DNA from: JBFGFX01 sp965232455 | GTDB taxonomy: Bacteria > Pseudomonadota > Gammaproteobacteria > Steroidobacterales > Woeseiaceae | Reading direction: 5' to 3' | NCBI GenBank assembly: GCA_965232455.1 | Contig: OZ246981.1 | Coordinates: 3,038,001-3,102,000, forward strand | Length of the DNA: 64,000 nucleotides | In this document: piece after piece, positions 29,086-37,398 of the stretch | Layout: the number at the start of each line of letters is the position of its first letter | Position numbering within the stretch: position 1 is the first letter of the stretch | Notes under the pieces: generated by a model | The model's input: only the letters and a program-made list of their open reading frames with translations | Database searches by the model: none | Told to the model about the DNA's origin: nothing | Made by a program: the position numbers and the translations under genes

Positions 29086-29529
29086 ATGAAAATCTGGGTC
29101 GACGCAGACGCCTGCCCCGTCGTGATCAAGGAGATCCTCTTTCGCGCGGCAAGGAGAACCGAAACCCACATGACGCTGGTCGCCAATCAGCCGGTCAGTG
29201 TGCCCAGATCGGAATTCATCAAAACGCTTCAGGTGTCCTCCGGATTCGACGTCGCCGACAATGAAATCGTAAAACGGCTGGCTGCCGGTGACCTCGTGAT
29301 TACCGCGGACATCCCGCTGGCTGCCGAAGTCATCGAAAAAGGCGGCCACGCGTTGAATCCCCGTGGCGAGCTTTACTCGAAAGAAACGATCCGCGCCCGA
29401 CTGAACATGCGGGATTTCATGGACACGCTGCGCGCAAGCGGCATCAACACAGGCGGTCCCGCGGCAATCAGCCAGAGCGACCGGCAGGCATTCGGCAACA
29501 GCCTGGACCGCTTCCTGGCGAAACACTAG
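29086..29529 (+). CDS. yaiI: YaiI/YqxD family protein (DUF188, PIN-like)
   Basis: 147 residues, AAGGTG before ATG 29086. The family start MKIWVDADACPVVIKEILFR is unmistakable, with the further conserved segments ITADIPLAAEVIEKGGHALN and MRDFMDTLRASG. It has a PIN-like nuclease fold with conserved acidic residues; the biochemical role is not established. Possibly co-transcribed with the preceding lipoprotein gene and not obviously linked to the catabolic genes around it. Confidence 0.93.
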   Translation: MKIWVDADACPVVIKEILFRAARRTETHMTLVANQPVSVPRSEFIKTLQVSSGFDVADNEIVKRLAAGDLVITADIPLAAEVIEKGGHALNPRGELYSKETIRARLNMRDFMDTLRASGINTGGPAAISQSDRQAFGNSLDRFLAKH

Positions 29530-29552
29530 ACGCCGGCGCCGTCCGGCCACGC

Positions 29553-30611
29553 TCATTGTCGATCGCCGACTACCTGAAAAAACTGCACGATTGCACCGTC
29601 CGGCGTCCGCACGTCGAACGCGTCGATCGTGCCGTACGGCGCGACGCTCAGACGTCGCGTTTCACCGGCCGGCCAGCCGCGCGACTCGATCAGCGATTTT
29701 GCCCCGCCCACGTCGTCCACCGGAAAGCGCACCGCCAGAATCCCGAGGTTCGGCGCGTGACAGCGATCGGCGTAGTCGTTGCCGTCCAGCCCCATGATCT
29801 CGATCATTTCCATGCGGCCGAATTCACCTTTTTTCGGAAAAACAATGCCGGCCCGGTAGGGAATCGTGGTGGTCAGATTGACGGGGATGCCGATCGGCGT
29901 TGGGGTCGGCGTTGCGGCCGTGAACGGCTCACCGAGATAAAACGTGTCGAAGCCCAGGACCTCGCTGAAAAACGCGTAGGCCGCATCGCGATCGCGCACC
30001 ATCTGCATCACGTTGAACGGGCCGGTCATGCGCTCGAATGCGGGGATAGCCTCGGGCAGCGGGGGCGAGAGCCGCTCGTAACCCTGCACCTGCACGCCGT
30101 CCGGGCCCCGGTAAATCACGACGTTCAGGCGCGACTCACCGAACTCCAGAAACGTGATCGGCGTTTCCGTCCACCAGCCAAGCCGAATCGCGTCGTCGTA
30201 AATCGACTGCATGTCCCGCATACGTACCATCAGACTGAAATAACAGCCGGTATCCCACGCGCGGGCGCCGGGGCGCATCGGTTCCTTGCGTCCGGCGCCG
30301 TCGAAACGGACCAGCCGGACGAGGCCGCTCTCGTAGCCGGGCGGGCCGATCAGCATCGCCTCGCCGCCGGCGTCGCCGGCCAGTCCCCACGCCGCGATCG
30401 CGTCGCTGGCCAGCGGGCCGCGCCACTTGAGTTCGTAACCGCCGATGTCGACAAAAAACCGCGCGCTGCGGTCGAGATCGTGAACGCTGACGATGGCCTC
30501 CTGCCAGGCCCGCCCGGTAACGGGTGTCGCCGACTGCGCGCGCACTTCGGCGAACGCCGTCAGTACCAGCATTGCCGCGGCAAGAAGACTTTTGCAGTTG
30601 TAAGGATTCAT
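29553..30611 (-). CDS. Exported protein with two VOC domains
   Basis: 352 residues from ATG 30611. Signal peptide MNPYNCKSLLAAAMLVLTAF, ending EVRAQ. First VOC module begins WQEAIVSVHDLDRSARFFV; the second begins FNVMQMVRDRDAAYAFFSEV and continues with GRMEMIEIMGLDG, the same position as GQIEIIDYRG in the protein at 25859-26890. The two share architecture and are likely paralogues. It is transcribed divergently from the leuC-like gene across a 113-bp region that contains motif site B, so it is probably co-regulated with the hydratase genes. Confidence 0.8.
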   Translation of the reverse strand: MNPYNCKSLLAAAMLVLTAFAEVRAQSATPVTGRAWQEAIVSVHDLDRSARFFVDIGGYELKWRGPLASDAIAAWGLAGDAGGEAMLIGPPGYESGLVRLVRFDGAGRKEPMRPGARAWDTGCYFSLMVRMRDMQSIYDDAIRLGWWTETPITFLEFGESRLNVVIYRGPDGVQVQGYERLSPPLPEAIPAFERMTGPFNVMQMVRDRDAAYAFFSEVLGFDTFYLGEPFTAATPTPTPIGIPVNLTTTIPYRAGIVFPKKGEFGRMEMIEIMGLDGNDYADRCHAPNLGILAVRFPVDDVGGAKSLIESRGWPAGETRRLSVAPYGTIDAFDVRTPDGAIVQFFQVVGDRQ

Positions 30612-30654
30612 CAGGATTGCGCCACCGTTTTTGCCCGGCCCGCGGACCACGCGC

Positions 30655-30676
30655 ATAATGATATACTAATATAACG
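30655..30676. promoter_or_regulatory. AT-rich motif in the VOC / leuC divergent promoter (site B)
   Basis: ATAATGATATACTAATATAA begins here, midway between two divergent start codons (about 45 bases from each). It shares ATAATGATATAC with site C (34062-34076, opposite strand) and AATGATATA-TAATATA with the right arm of site A. The ATAAT may also serve as a -10 hexamer, so the element could be promoter, operator or both. Confidence 0.5.
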
Positions 30677-30724
30677 TTTATACACGCGGCGAGTCCGCCA
30701 GCCCCGGCGGGCTCGCTTGTTCCG

Positions 30725-32134
30725 ATGCCTAAAACCCTGTTCGACAAAATCTGGGACGCCCATACCGTACGTCAACTCGACGACGGTTCGTCGCTGCTGT
30801 ACGTCGACCGCCTGTTCCTGCACGAACGCACCGGCAGCGTCGCACTGACCAGCCTCGAGGCGGACGGTCGCCGGGTGCGCAATCCGAAGCACGTATTTGC
30901 GACGATGGATCATATCGTCGATACGTTCCCGGGCCGGACCGACAAGACGCTGGTGCCGGGCGGCGAGGCGTTCATTCAAACCATGCGCCGCGCCGCGAGC
31001 GACGCCGCGATAACCCTGTTCGACATCGACGATCCCCGGCACGGCATCTCGCATCTCATTTCAGCCGAGCAGGCGATCACGCTGCCGGGCCTGATCGTCG
31101 CCTGTCCCGACAGTCACACCTGCACCCTGGGCGCGCTCGGCGCGCTCGGCTGGGGCATCGGCTCCAGCGACTGCGAACACGCTCTGGCGACGGAGACGCT
31201 CCGCGGCGTAAAGCCTGCGCAGATGCGCATCCGTTTTTCGGGGAGACCCGGCGCCGGCGTGACCGCCAAGGACCTGGTGCTGCATTTGATCGGCACACAT
31301 TCCGCATCGGGCGGCGCCGGCCACGCGATCGAGTTCTGCGGCGAAGCGGTTGACGCGATGACGCTGGAATCGCGCTTTACGCTTTGCAACATGGCGGTCG
31401 AATTCTCGGCGTTTACCGGCATCGTTGCGCCGGACGAAAAGGTGATCGATTTTTTGCGCGGCGGCGCATACGCCCCCGGAGCCGGCAACTGGGACGCCGC
31501 GGTCGACGATTGGCGGCAACTCGGCTCGGATGCCGACGCCGTGTTCGACCGCGAACTCGAGATCGACTGCACCGACGTTGCGCCGACCGTGACCTGGGGA
31601 ATCAGCCCGCAGCACGCGATACCGGTGAACGGCTGCATACCGTCGCTGGACGAGGCTGCCGACAAAGACGAGCGCGACCAGATGCGCCTGGCGATGGACT
31701 ACATGGGGGTCGCGCCGGGCCAGGCGATCAGCGGCCTGCCGATTGATGCGGCATTCATCGGTTCGTGCACCAATTCCCGGCTCGGCGACCTGCGCGCGGC
31801 GGCGAGCATTCTGGACGGCAACAAGGTCGCCGACGGCATCCGCGCCATCTGTTCGCCCGGCTCCGCCGAGGTCAAACGGCAGGCCGAGGCGGAGGGACTC
31901 GACTGCGTGTTCACGGCCGCCGGGTTCGAGTGGCGCGAGCCGGGTTGTTCGCTCTGCTTCCACGCCGGCGGCGAGGGCTTCGGGCCGGGCGAGCGGGTCA
32001 TGACCAGCACCAACCGCAATTTTCGCGGCCGGCAGGGTCCGCTCGTGCGCTCGCACCTGGCAAGTCCGGCGTCGGTCGCGGCGGCCGCGGTGGCGGGCCG
32101 GATCGTCGACGTCCGCGAGTTCCCTGTCTCATGA
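30725..32134 (+). CDS. leuC: 3-isopropylmalate dehydratase-family large subunit (LeuC-like hydro-lyase)
   Basis: 469 residues with the aconitase-superfamily layout. The [4Fe-4S] ligands are Cys348 (GSCTNSR), Cys408 and Cys411 (REPGCSLC), the exact LeuC spacing, and the C-terminal STNRNFRGRQG motif is present. Small differences from housekeeping LeuC (CSLCFHAGGEG instead of the usual CSMCLxMNxD) and the context argue against a leucine role. There is no leuA or leuB, and the pair sits with a CoA-transferase and an HMG-CoA-lyase homologue. It most likely hydrates or isomerises an unsaturated C5-C7 dicarboxylate (citraconate- or dimethylmaleate-like), which is inference. The stop overlaps leuD (ATGA). 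Confidence 0.9.
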   Translation: MPKTLFDKIWDAHTVRQLDDGSSLLYVDRLFLHERTGSVALTSLEADGRRVRNPKHVFATMDHIVDTFPGRTDKTLVPGGEAFIQTMRRAASDAAITLFDIDDPRHGISHLISAEQAITLPGLIVACPDSHTCTLGALGALGWGIGSSDCEHALATETLRGVKPAQMRIRFSGRPGAGVTAKDLVLHLIGTHSASGGAGHAIEFCGEAVDAMTLESRFTLCNMAVEFSAFTGIVAPDEKVIDFLRGGAYAPGAGNWDAAVDDWRQLGSDADAVFDRELEIDCTDVAPTVTWGISPQHAIPVNGCIPSLDEAADKDERDQMRLAMDYMGVAPGQAISGLPIDAAFIGSCTNSRLGDLRAAASILDGNKVADGIRAICSPGSAEVKRQAEAEGLDCVFTAAGFEWREPGCSLCFHAGGEGFGPGERVMTSTNRNFRGRQGPLVRSHLASPASVAAAAVAGRIVDVREFPVS

Positions 32135-32769
32135 GCGGGTCGGCCGCCGGCTTCAGGATGCACGTCGGCGTGTGCGCGCCGATTCGGCAGGACAACGTCG
32201 ACACCGACCAGATCATCCCGTCGCGCGAGATGAAAAAGGTCAGCAAGCTCGGGCTTGGCGAGGGCCTGTTCGCGGGCTGGCGCTACGAGTACGACGGCAC
32301 GAAGAAGACTGCGCCGCGAGCGGATTTTGTCCTCAACCAGCCGGCCTATGAAAACGCGTCGATACTGCTCGGCGGCAAGAACTTCGGCTGCGGCTCGTCA
32401 CGCGAGCACGCCGTGTGGGCGCTCCGCGATTACGGCATTCGCGTGATCCTCGCGGAGAGCTTCGGACGCATTTTCCGCAACAACTGTGCGCGTAACCGGC
32501 TGCTCGCGGTCAAGCTCACGGCCGCCGAAATCGATGTTATCGCAACCGCCACCGAAACCGATCCGCAGTCCCGAACACTGCGCGTCGACCTGGAGCGCTG
32601 CAGAATCGCCCTGCCGGACGGCCGCGAAATCGGCTTCGAGATGGACGAATTCGATCGCGGGATGTTGTTGAAAGGCCTGGACTACATCGACTATACGCTG
32701 CAATACGCGAACGACGTCGACACCTTCCTGGAGCGGGACCGCCTCAGCCGGTCCTGGGCATATCTTTGA
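32131..32769 (+). CDS. leuD: 3-isopropylmalate dehydratase-family small subunit (LeuD-like)
   Basis: 212 residues from ATG 32131, overlapping the leuC stop by 4 bases. It has the swivel-domain landmarks: DNVDTDQIIPSREMK, the substrate loop GKNFGCGSSREHAVWAL and the FGRIFRNNCARN segment. It forms the heteromeric hydro-lyase with the preceding subunit. Its 3' end overlaps the convergent CoA-transferase gene by 26 bases (32744-32769), so the two transcripts are antisense at their ends. Confidence 0.92.
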   Translation: MSGSAAGFRMHVGVCAPIRQDNVDTDQIIPSREMKKVSKLGLGEGLFAGWRYEYDGTKKTAPRADFVLNQPAYENASILLGGKNFGCGSSREHAVWALRDYGIRVILAESFGRIFRNNCARNRLLAVKLTAAEIDVIATATETDPQSRTLRVDLERCRIALPDGREIGFEMDEFDRGMLLKGLDYIDYTLQYANDVDTFLERDRLSRSWAYL

Positions 32770-33967
32770 CGCCGTCCTCGCCGAAGGAAATGACGTCGTC
32801 GGCTTCGAGTTCGTCCAGCGCTGCGGCATCGTAACCGATTTCTCGAAGCACCTCGGCCGTGTGTTGTCCCGAGGCGGGCAGATCGCGGCTCAGACCCGGT
32901 TTCCGTCCGTTCATCTCGATTGGCGTGGTGGGAAACGACGCCCTCGAACCGTCCGGCAAGGTAACGGGTAGCAGCGCACCCGACCCCGTCAGGTGCGGAT
33001 CGTCGAACAGATCCTCCGGTCGCGCGATGTGCGCGTAGGGCAAGCCGCAGGCCTCCAGTTTTTCCATGAGATCGGTGCGCGTTATCCGCGCGAACAGTTT
33101 ACGCACCACCGGGATGATCCGGTCCCGCGCCTCGACCCGGTCCCCGTTGTGTCTGAGGCTGTCGTCGTCTGCCAGCGTTCGCAGATCGAACGTTTTGCAG
33201 AAACTCCGCCACTGTGAATCACTGACAACGCCGACAAACACCATCTGATCGTCGGCGGTCTCGAAAACGTCGTAGATTGCCCAGGCCGAAATCCGGTTCG
33301 GCATCGGCGCGGCCGGGGTGCCCGTCACGGCGTATTGCGCCATGTGCTGGCCCATCATGAACGCCGTGGTCTCGAACAGGGAGCTCTTGAGCTGCTGACC
33401 CTTGCCGCTGCGGTGACGCTCTTCGACGGCCGCAAGAATGGCGATGACGCCGAACATGCCGCCGGTAACGTCGATCACGGACGCACCGGCGCGCAGCGGG
33501 CGGCCCGGCGGGCCGGTCATGTAGGCCAGACCGCCCATCATCTGCGCCACCTCGTCCAGCGCCACGCGGTTTTCGTAAGGTCCCGCGAGAAAACCGCGCG
33601 TCGAGCAGTAGATCAATCTGGGATTCATCTCCGCAAGACCCTCGTAATCCAGACCGAGCCTGTCCATGGTCCCCGGCCGGAAGTTTTCGATCAGGACGTC
33701 CGCGCCGGCGAGCAGCTCCCGGGCAATCGCCAGGCCTTTTGCGGATTTGAGGTTGAGGCGGATGCTGCGCTTGTTGCGGTTGTACATCGCAAAATAGCCG
33801 GCGCCGGAACCGCCCAGCTCCCGCGTCTTGTCGCCCGTGATCGGCTCGACCTTGATGACGTCGGCGCCGAGGTCGCCGAGCATCAGGCCGGCGGAAGGCC
33901 CCATGACCATGTGCGAGAACTCGATGACCTTCAGACCCTTTAAAGGCGCTACTGTATCGCTTGGCAT
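32744..33967 (-). CDS. CaiB/BaiF family CoA-transferase
   Basis: Class III CoA-transferase, 407 residues, with GGAG shortly before ATG 33967. Conserved features are the N-terminal KVIEFSHMVMGPSAGLMLGDLGAD..., NRNKRSIRLNL, ENFRPGTMDRLG and the probable catalytic Asp138 in RVALDEVAQMMGG. It would activate a carboxylic acid by transferring CoA from a donor such as succinyl-CoA. Next to LeuCD-like and HMG-CoA-lyase-like genes, a plausible task is making a citramalyl-CoA-like thioester. It is transcribed divergently from the lyase gene across motif site C. Confidence 0.92.
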   Translation of the reverse strand: MPSDTVAPLKGLKVIEFSHMVMGPSAGLMLGDLGADVIKVEPITGDKTRELGGSGAGYFAMYNRNKRSIRLNLKSAKGLAIARELLAGADVLIENFRPGTMDRLGLDYEGLAEMNPRLIYCSTRGFLAGPYENRVALDEVAQMMGGLAYMTGPPGRPLRAGASVIDVTGGMFGVIAILAAVEERHRSGKGQQLKSSLFETTAFMMGQHMAQYAVTGTPAAPMPNRISAWAIYDVFETADDQMVFVGVVSDSQWRSFCKTFDLRTLADDDSLRHNGDRVEARDRIIPVVRKLFARITRTDLMEKLEACGLPYAHIARPEDLFDDPHLTGSGALLPVTLPDGSRASFPTTPIEMNGRKPGLSRDLPASGQHTAEVLREIGYDAAALDELEADDVISFGEDGVKDMPRTG

Positions 33968-34061
33968 GCTGTCTCCGGGCGCCTCGTCGTCGATCGCCGC
34001 GCGTATGGGTGGCCGCGCGGAGTATATTGGAGTTCCCGCGGCTACCTCGGGTTTTATTTTT

Positions 34062-34076
34062 GGTATATCATTATAT
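34062..34076. promoter_or_regulatory. AT-rich motif in the CoA-transferase / lyase divergent promoter (site C)
   Basis: Read on the minus strand the site is ATATAATGATATACC; it shares ATAATGATATAC with site B. It is about 95 bases from the CoA-transferase start and 60 from the lyase start. TATAAT on the minus strand is a perfect -10 hexamer for the CoA-transferase gene, so part of the likeness may reflect promoter function. Confidence 0.45.
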
Positions 34077-34136
34077 CTTTAATTCATCTTTCAGAAAAGC
34101 AGCCGCGTGCGCATTCAAACGCGGGGACCCAATCAC

Positions 34137-35063
34137 ATGCAAGAATCGCAAATACTGGTCAGCGAGGTGGGCCCGCGCGACGGCCTCCAGAGCATCGCCA
34201 CGATCATGCCGACCGCCGCGAAAAAACGCTGGATCGAAGCCGAGGCCGAGGCCGGCTGTCGCGAAATCGAGGTGGGCTCCTTCGTCCCGGCGCGCGTCCT
34301 GCCCCAGCTTGCCGACACCGCGGAGATCGTCGAATTCGCGCGCGGCATCCCCGGCCTGACCGTGGCCGTGCTCGTGCCGAACCTCAAAGGCGCGGAGAAC
34401 GCGATCGCGGCCGGCGCCCACAAAATGTCGATCCCGTTTTCCGTCAGCGAGACCCACAGCCTGAGAAACGTACGCCGCGATCACGAGCAAATGTTTGCCG
34501 AGGTGCAAAAGATCGCAGAGCGCGTGGCAAGCGTCGACTCAGCCGAGCGACCGCACTTCGAGGCAAGCCTGTCCACGGCCTTCGGCTGTACGATCGAGGG
34601 CGAGATACCGGAAGACCTCGTGGTGCGCTCCGCCGAGCGACTGATCGAATGCGGCTGCGATGAAGTCGGCCTTTCGGACACGACCGGCTACGCCAACCCC
34701 GGCCAGGTCAAACGGCTCGTCCGCGCGGTCCGGGCGGCGGTCGGGGACGACAGGCTGACCGGCGTCCATCTGCACAACACGCGTGGCCTCGGCCTTGCGA
34801 ACGCGCTGACGGCGATCGAGGAAGGGATTACCACCGTCGATAGCTCGCTGGGCGGGCTCGGCGGTTGTCCCGCCGCGCCGGGCGCAAGCGGCAACATCGT
34901 TACCGAGGATCTGGTGTTCATGCTCGAATCGATGGGCCTGGACACCGGCGTCGACATCGCGAAACTCATCGCGCTGCGTACAATACTCACCGAAGCGCTG
35001 CCCGGTGAGCCGCTGTACGGATTCACGCCCGACGCCGGCCTGCCCCTGGGATTCAAGCAATGA
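34137..35063 (+). CDS. Hydroxymethylglutaryl-CoA lyase family protein
   Basis: DRE-TIM metallolyase, 308 residues. ATG 34137 has GGGGA at a normal distance; GTG 34107 is a less likely alternative. Catalytic elements seen: PRDGLQ at residues 13-18, the metal-binding pair HLHNTRG, and the mobile loop GGLGGCPAAPGASGN with the catalytic Cys. It cleaves a 3-hydroxy-3-methyl acyl-CoA to acetyl-CoA plus a keto compound. True HMG-CoA is one option; in this context citramalyl-CoA-like substrates are equally plausible. The stop overlaps the amidohydrolase start by 4 bases (ATGA). Confidence 0.9.
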   Translation: MQESQILVSEVGPRDGLQSIATIMPTAAKKRWIEAEAEAGCREIEVGSFVPARVLPQLADTAEIVEFARGIPGLTVAVLVPNLKGAENAIAAGAHKMSIPFSVSETHSLRNVRRDHEQMFAEVQKIAERVASVDSAERPHFEASLSTAFGCTIEGEIPEDLVVRSAERLIECGCDEVGLSDTTGYANPGQVKRLVRAVRAAVGDDRLTGVHLHNTRGLGLANALTAIEEGITTVDSSLGGLGGCPAAPGASGNIVTEDLVFMLESMGLDTGVDIAKLIALRTILTEALPGEPLYGFTPDAGLPLGFKQ

Positions 35064-35929
35064 GCAAAGCCGATCCAATCAAAGCCATCGACGCCGTCGT
35101 AAACATCTGGACCGAGGAAGCGTTGTCGCACCGGCCGGACTGGCGCGACCGGTTTTTCGTCGGCAAGGTCAAAGCCGAAGACAAGTTGATGGCCGGGCTT
35201 TCGCTCGAACAGATGATCGAGCGCATGGCCGCGGCCGACGTCGAGCACGGTTTCCTGATTGCCCCCAAATCCGGGCGCCTGGGTCTCCCGGGCTGCTACC
35301 ACATGCCGCCGGCCGTCGTGGCCGATGCGGTCAGCCGCTACCCGGACAATTTCTCCGGACTCATCGGCATCGACCCGTTCACCGGCATGGCCGGCGTGCG
35401 GGAACTCGAGCACGCCGTCAGGGAGCTGGGTTTCATCGGCGCGCACCTCTACCCGCACTGGTTCGAGCTCGCGCCCGATCACGCGAAGTATTATCCGTTT
35501 TACGCCAAATGCTGCGAGCTGGACATCCCCGTCCAGCTGCAGGTCGGGCAATCCCTGGTTTACTCGAAAGACTTTCCGTGCCGCAGCGTCGGCCGGCCGA
35601 TCGCGCTGGACGCGGTCGCCTGCGATTTCCCCGAGCTCAAACTGATCGGCATTCACGTCGGCATCCCGTGGACGGACGAGATGATCGCGATGGCCTGGAA
35701 ACACGAAAACGTGTTCATCGGCTGCGACGCGCACAGCCCGAAATACTGGCCGGAGAGTTTTGTCCACTACATCAACAGTTACGGTCAGGACAAGGTGATT
35801 TTCGGCACGGACTTTCCAGTGCTCGATTTCAAACGCACCATCGGCGAAATCCACGGACTCGGATTCAAGCCGGCCGTGCTGAAGAAACTGCTGCGGGAAA
35901 ACGTTCGGCGCATCTATAAGCTCGGTTAG
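35060..35929 (+). CDS. Amidohydrolase_2 (COG2159/ACMSD-like) family protein lacking the N-terminal HxH
   Basis: 289 residues, translationally coupled to the lyase gene. It has the TIM-barrel pattern of ACMSD-type metal-dependent decarboxylases and hydrolases: GIDPFTGMAGVRELEHAV, GFIGAHLYPHWF, LKLIGIHVGIPW and the terminal IFGTDFPVLDFKR with the conserved Asp. The HxH that normally follows the first strand (IDxHxH) reads IDAVVNIW here, so one side of the metal site is missing. It may work without that metal or use another ligand set. It probably acts on the same intermediate as its operon partners. Confidence 0.87.
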   Translation: MSKADPIKAIDAVVNIWTEEALSHRPDWRDRFFVGKVKAEDKLMAGLSLEQMIERMAAADVEHGFLIAPKSGRLGLPGCYHMPPAVVADAVSRYPDNFSGLIGIDPFTGMAGVRELEHAVRELGFIGAHLYPHWFELAPDHAKYYPFYAKCCELDIPVQLQVGQSLVYSKDFPCRSVGRPIALDAVACDFPELKLIGIHVGIPWTDEMIAMAWKHENVFIGCDAHSPKYWPESFVHYINSYGQDKVIFGTDFPVLDFKRTIGEIHGLGFKPAVLKKLLRENVRRIYKLG

Positions 35930-35934
35930 CGTCG

Positions 35935-37389
35935 ATGAACCTCGCCAGCGTCGTTCGCCTCAACGCGGCCAACCACGGCCGAAAAACCGCCATCCTGTTC
36001 GGCGAGGCCACGATCAGTTATGCCGAGGCCTGGCGCTCGATCGAACGCATCGCCGCCGGGCTGTTCCGCGAAGGGGTGCGCCCCGAAGATCGCGTCGGCC
36101 TCGCGATGAAAGACCATCCGCTGCACCTGCTCGCGCACTACGCGCTTGCCCGCCTGGGCGCCGTGATTCTGCCGATGGACCATCGCTGGACGGAGGCCGA
36201 AAAGGCCGCCGCGGCGGACACGTTTGCCGCAAAGCTCGTGCTCACCGACGGGGACCGCATCGCGGGCACGACAACGCTCACCCCGAGCGATGACGCCGAG
36301 CCCGCCGACGTCGCCGCGCTGCCGCCGGCCGACGAGGACCGCAACCGGCCGCTGCTGATTTCGCTGTCCTCCGGCACGACCGGCAAACCGAAAGGCGCGC
36401 TCGTGACGCACGGCAACCTCTATGAGCGTTTCGTCAGTCAATGGGCGGCCATCGGCTTCGATTCACGCGATTGTTTTGCGCTGCTGACGCCGCTTTATTT
36501 CGGCGCGGGCCGCAGTTTCGGCATGAGCCTCCTGGCCGCCGGCGGCGCCGTGCGCCTCGCCCCGCCGCCGCTCAAGCCGGAGCAGATCCTGGCCGAGCTG
36601 CGGGCGCCGGAAGTCACGGCGACGTTTTTACCGCCAACCCTTCTGCGCAGACTCCTGCCCCTGCACGAAGCCGGTGGCGAGCCGCTGCTCGGCAACCTGC
36701 AATACCTGCTGGTCAGCGGCGAACCGCTTTACGCCAGCGAGGCCGCGGCGTGCCGGGAAAAAATCTGCAGCAACCTGGTCGGCTATTACGCGTCGAGCGA
36801 AGGCGGCGGCATCTCCGTGCTGACGTCCGCCGACTTCGCGGAACACGCGGCCACGGTGGGCATACCGACGTTCCGCACCGAAGTCGAGATCGTCGACGCC
36901 GAGGGCAACGCCCTCGGCGAAGGCGCGGTGGGACGGCTGCGCTACCGGGGACCGGGTGTCGCCACCCGCTTCCTCGACAGCGACGGCGGCGAACGGAACG
37001 CCAGCCCCGACGGCTGGTTTTACCCGGGCGACCTCGCCGAAAGACTCCCGACGGGCCATATCGCGCTGCGCGGCCGCGACAAGGACGTCATCATCCGCGG
37101 CGGCGTCAACGTGTACCCGGCGGAGATCGAGTCCGTGCTGCAGCAGGTCGACGCAATCAGCGAATGCGCCGTCTTCGGCCACGACGACAAAGAGCGCGGC
37201 CAGCTCGTTATCGCCTGCATCGTCGTCGATGGAGACCTCGACGATACGGCACTTGAATTGCACTGCAAAGAACGGCTGGCGCCTTACAAGATTCCGAGCC
37301 GCTTCCTCAGCTTCGACGCCCTGCCGAAAAGCAATTCCGGAAAAATCGACAAGAAGGCGCTCTCGAAAGAACTCGAGAGCGCCGAATAA
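35935..37389 (+). CDS. AMP-forming acyl-CoA synthetase/ligase (ANL superfamily)
   Basis: 484 residues, starting 5 bases after the amidohydrolase stop. The phosphate loop SSGTTGKPKG is at about residues 145-154. The GYYASSEGG adenine motif and WFYPGDLAERLPTGHIALRGR follow, then DVIIRGGVNVYPAEIE and the catalytic Lys near residue 470 (SNSGKIDKK). Slightly shorter than typical fatty-acyl ligases, it resembles enzymes for small or aromatic acids. It would supply the CoA thioester of the pathway substrate. It is convergent with the cupin gene, with only 9 bases between the stops. Confidence 0.92.
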   Translation: MNLASVVRLNAANHGRKTAILFGEATISYAEAWRSIERIAAGLFREGVRPEDRVGLAMKDHPLHLLAHYALARLGAVILPMDHRWTEAEKAAAADTFAAKLVLTDGDRIAGTTTLTPSDDAEPADVAALPPADEDRNRPLLISLSSGTTGKPKGALVTHGNLYERFVSQWAAIGFDSRDCFALLTPLYFGAGRSFGMSLLAAGGAVRLAPPPLKPEQILAELRAPEVTATFLPPTLLRRLLPLHEAGGEPLLGNLQYLLVSGEPLYASEAAACREKICSNLVGYYASSEGGGISVLTSADFAEHAATVGIPTFRTEVEIVDAEGNALGEGAVGRLRYRGPGVATRFLDSDGGERNASPDGWFYPGDLAERLPTGHIALRGRDKDVIIRGGVNVYPAEIESVLQQVDAISECAVFGHDDKERGQLVIACIVVDGDLDDTALELHCKERLAPYKIPSRFLSFDALPKSNSGKIDKKALSKELESAE

Positions 37390-37398
37390 CAAACGCCT

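Noticed and set aside
30725..32769. Housekeeping leucine biosynthesis leuCD
   Set aside because: No leuA or leuB nearby and the pair shares promoters and neighbours with catabolic genes; still possible only if no other leuCD exists in the genome.
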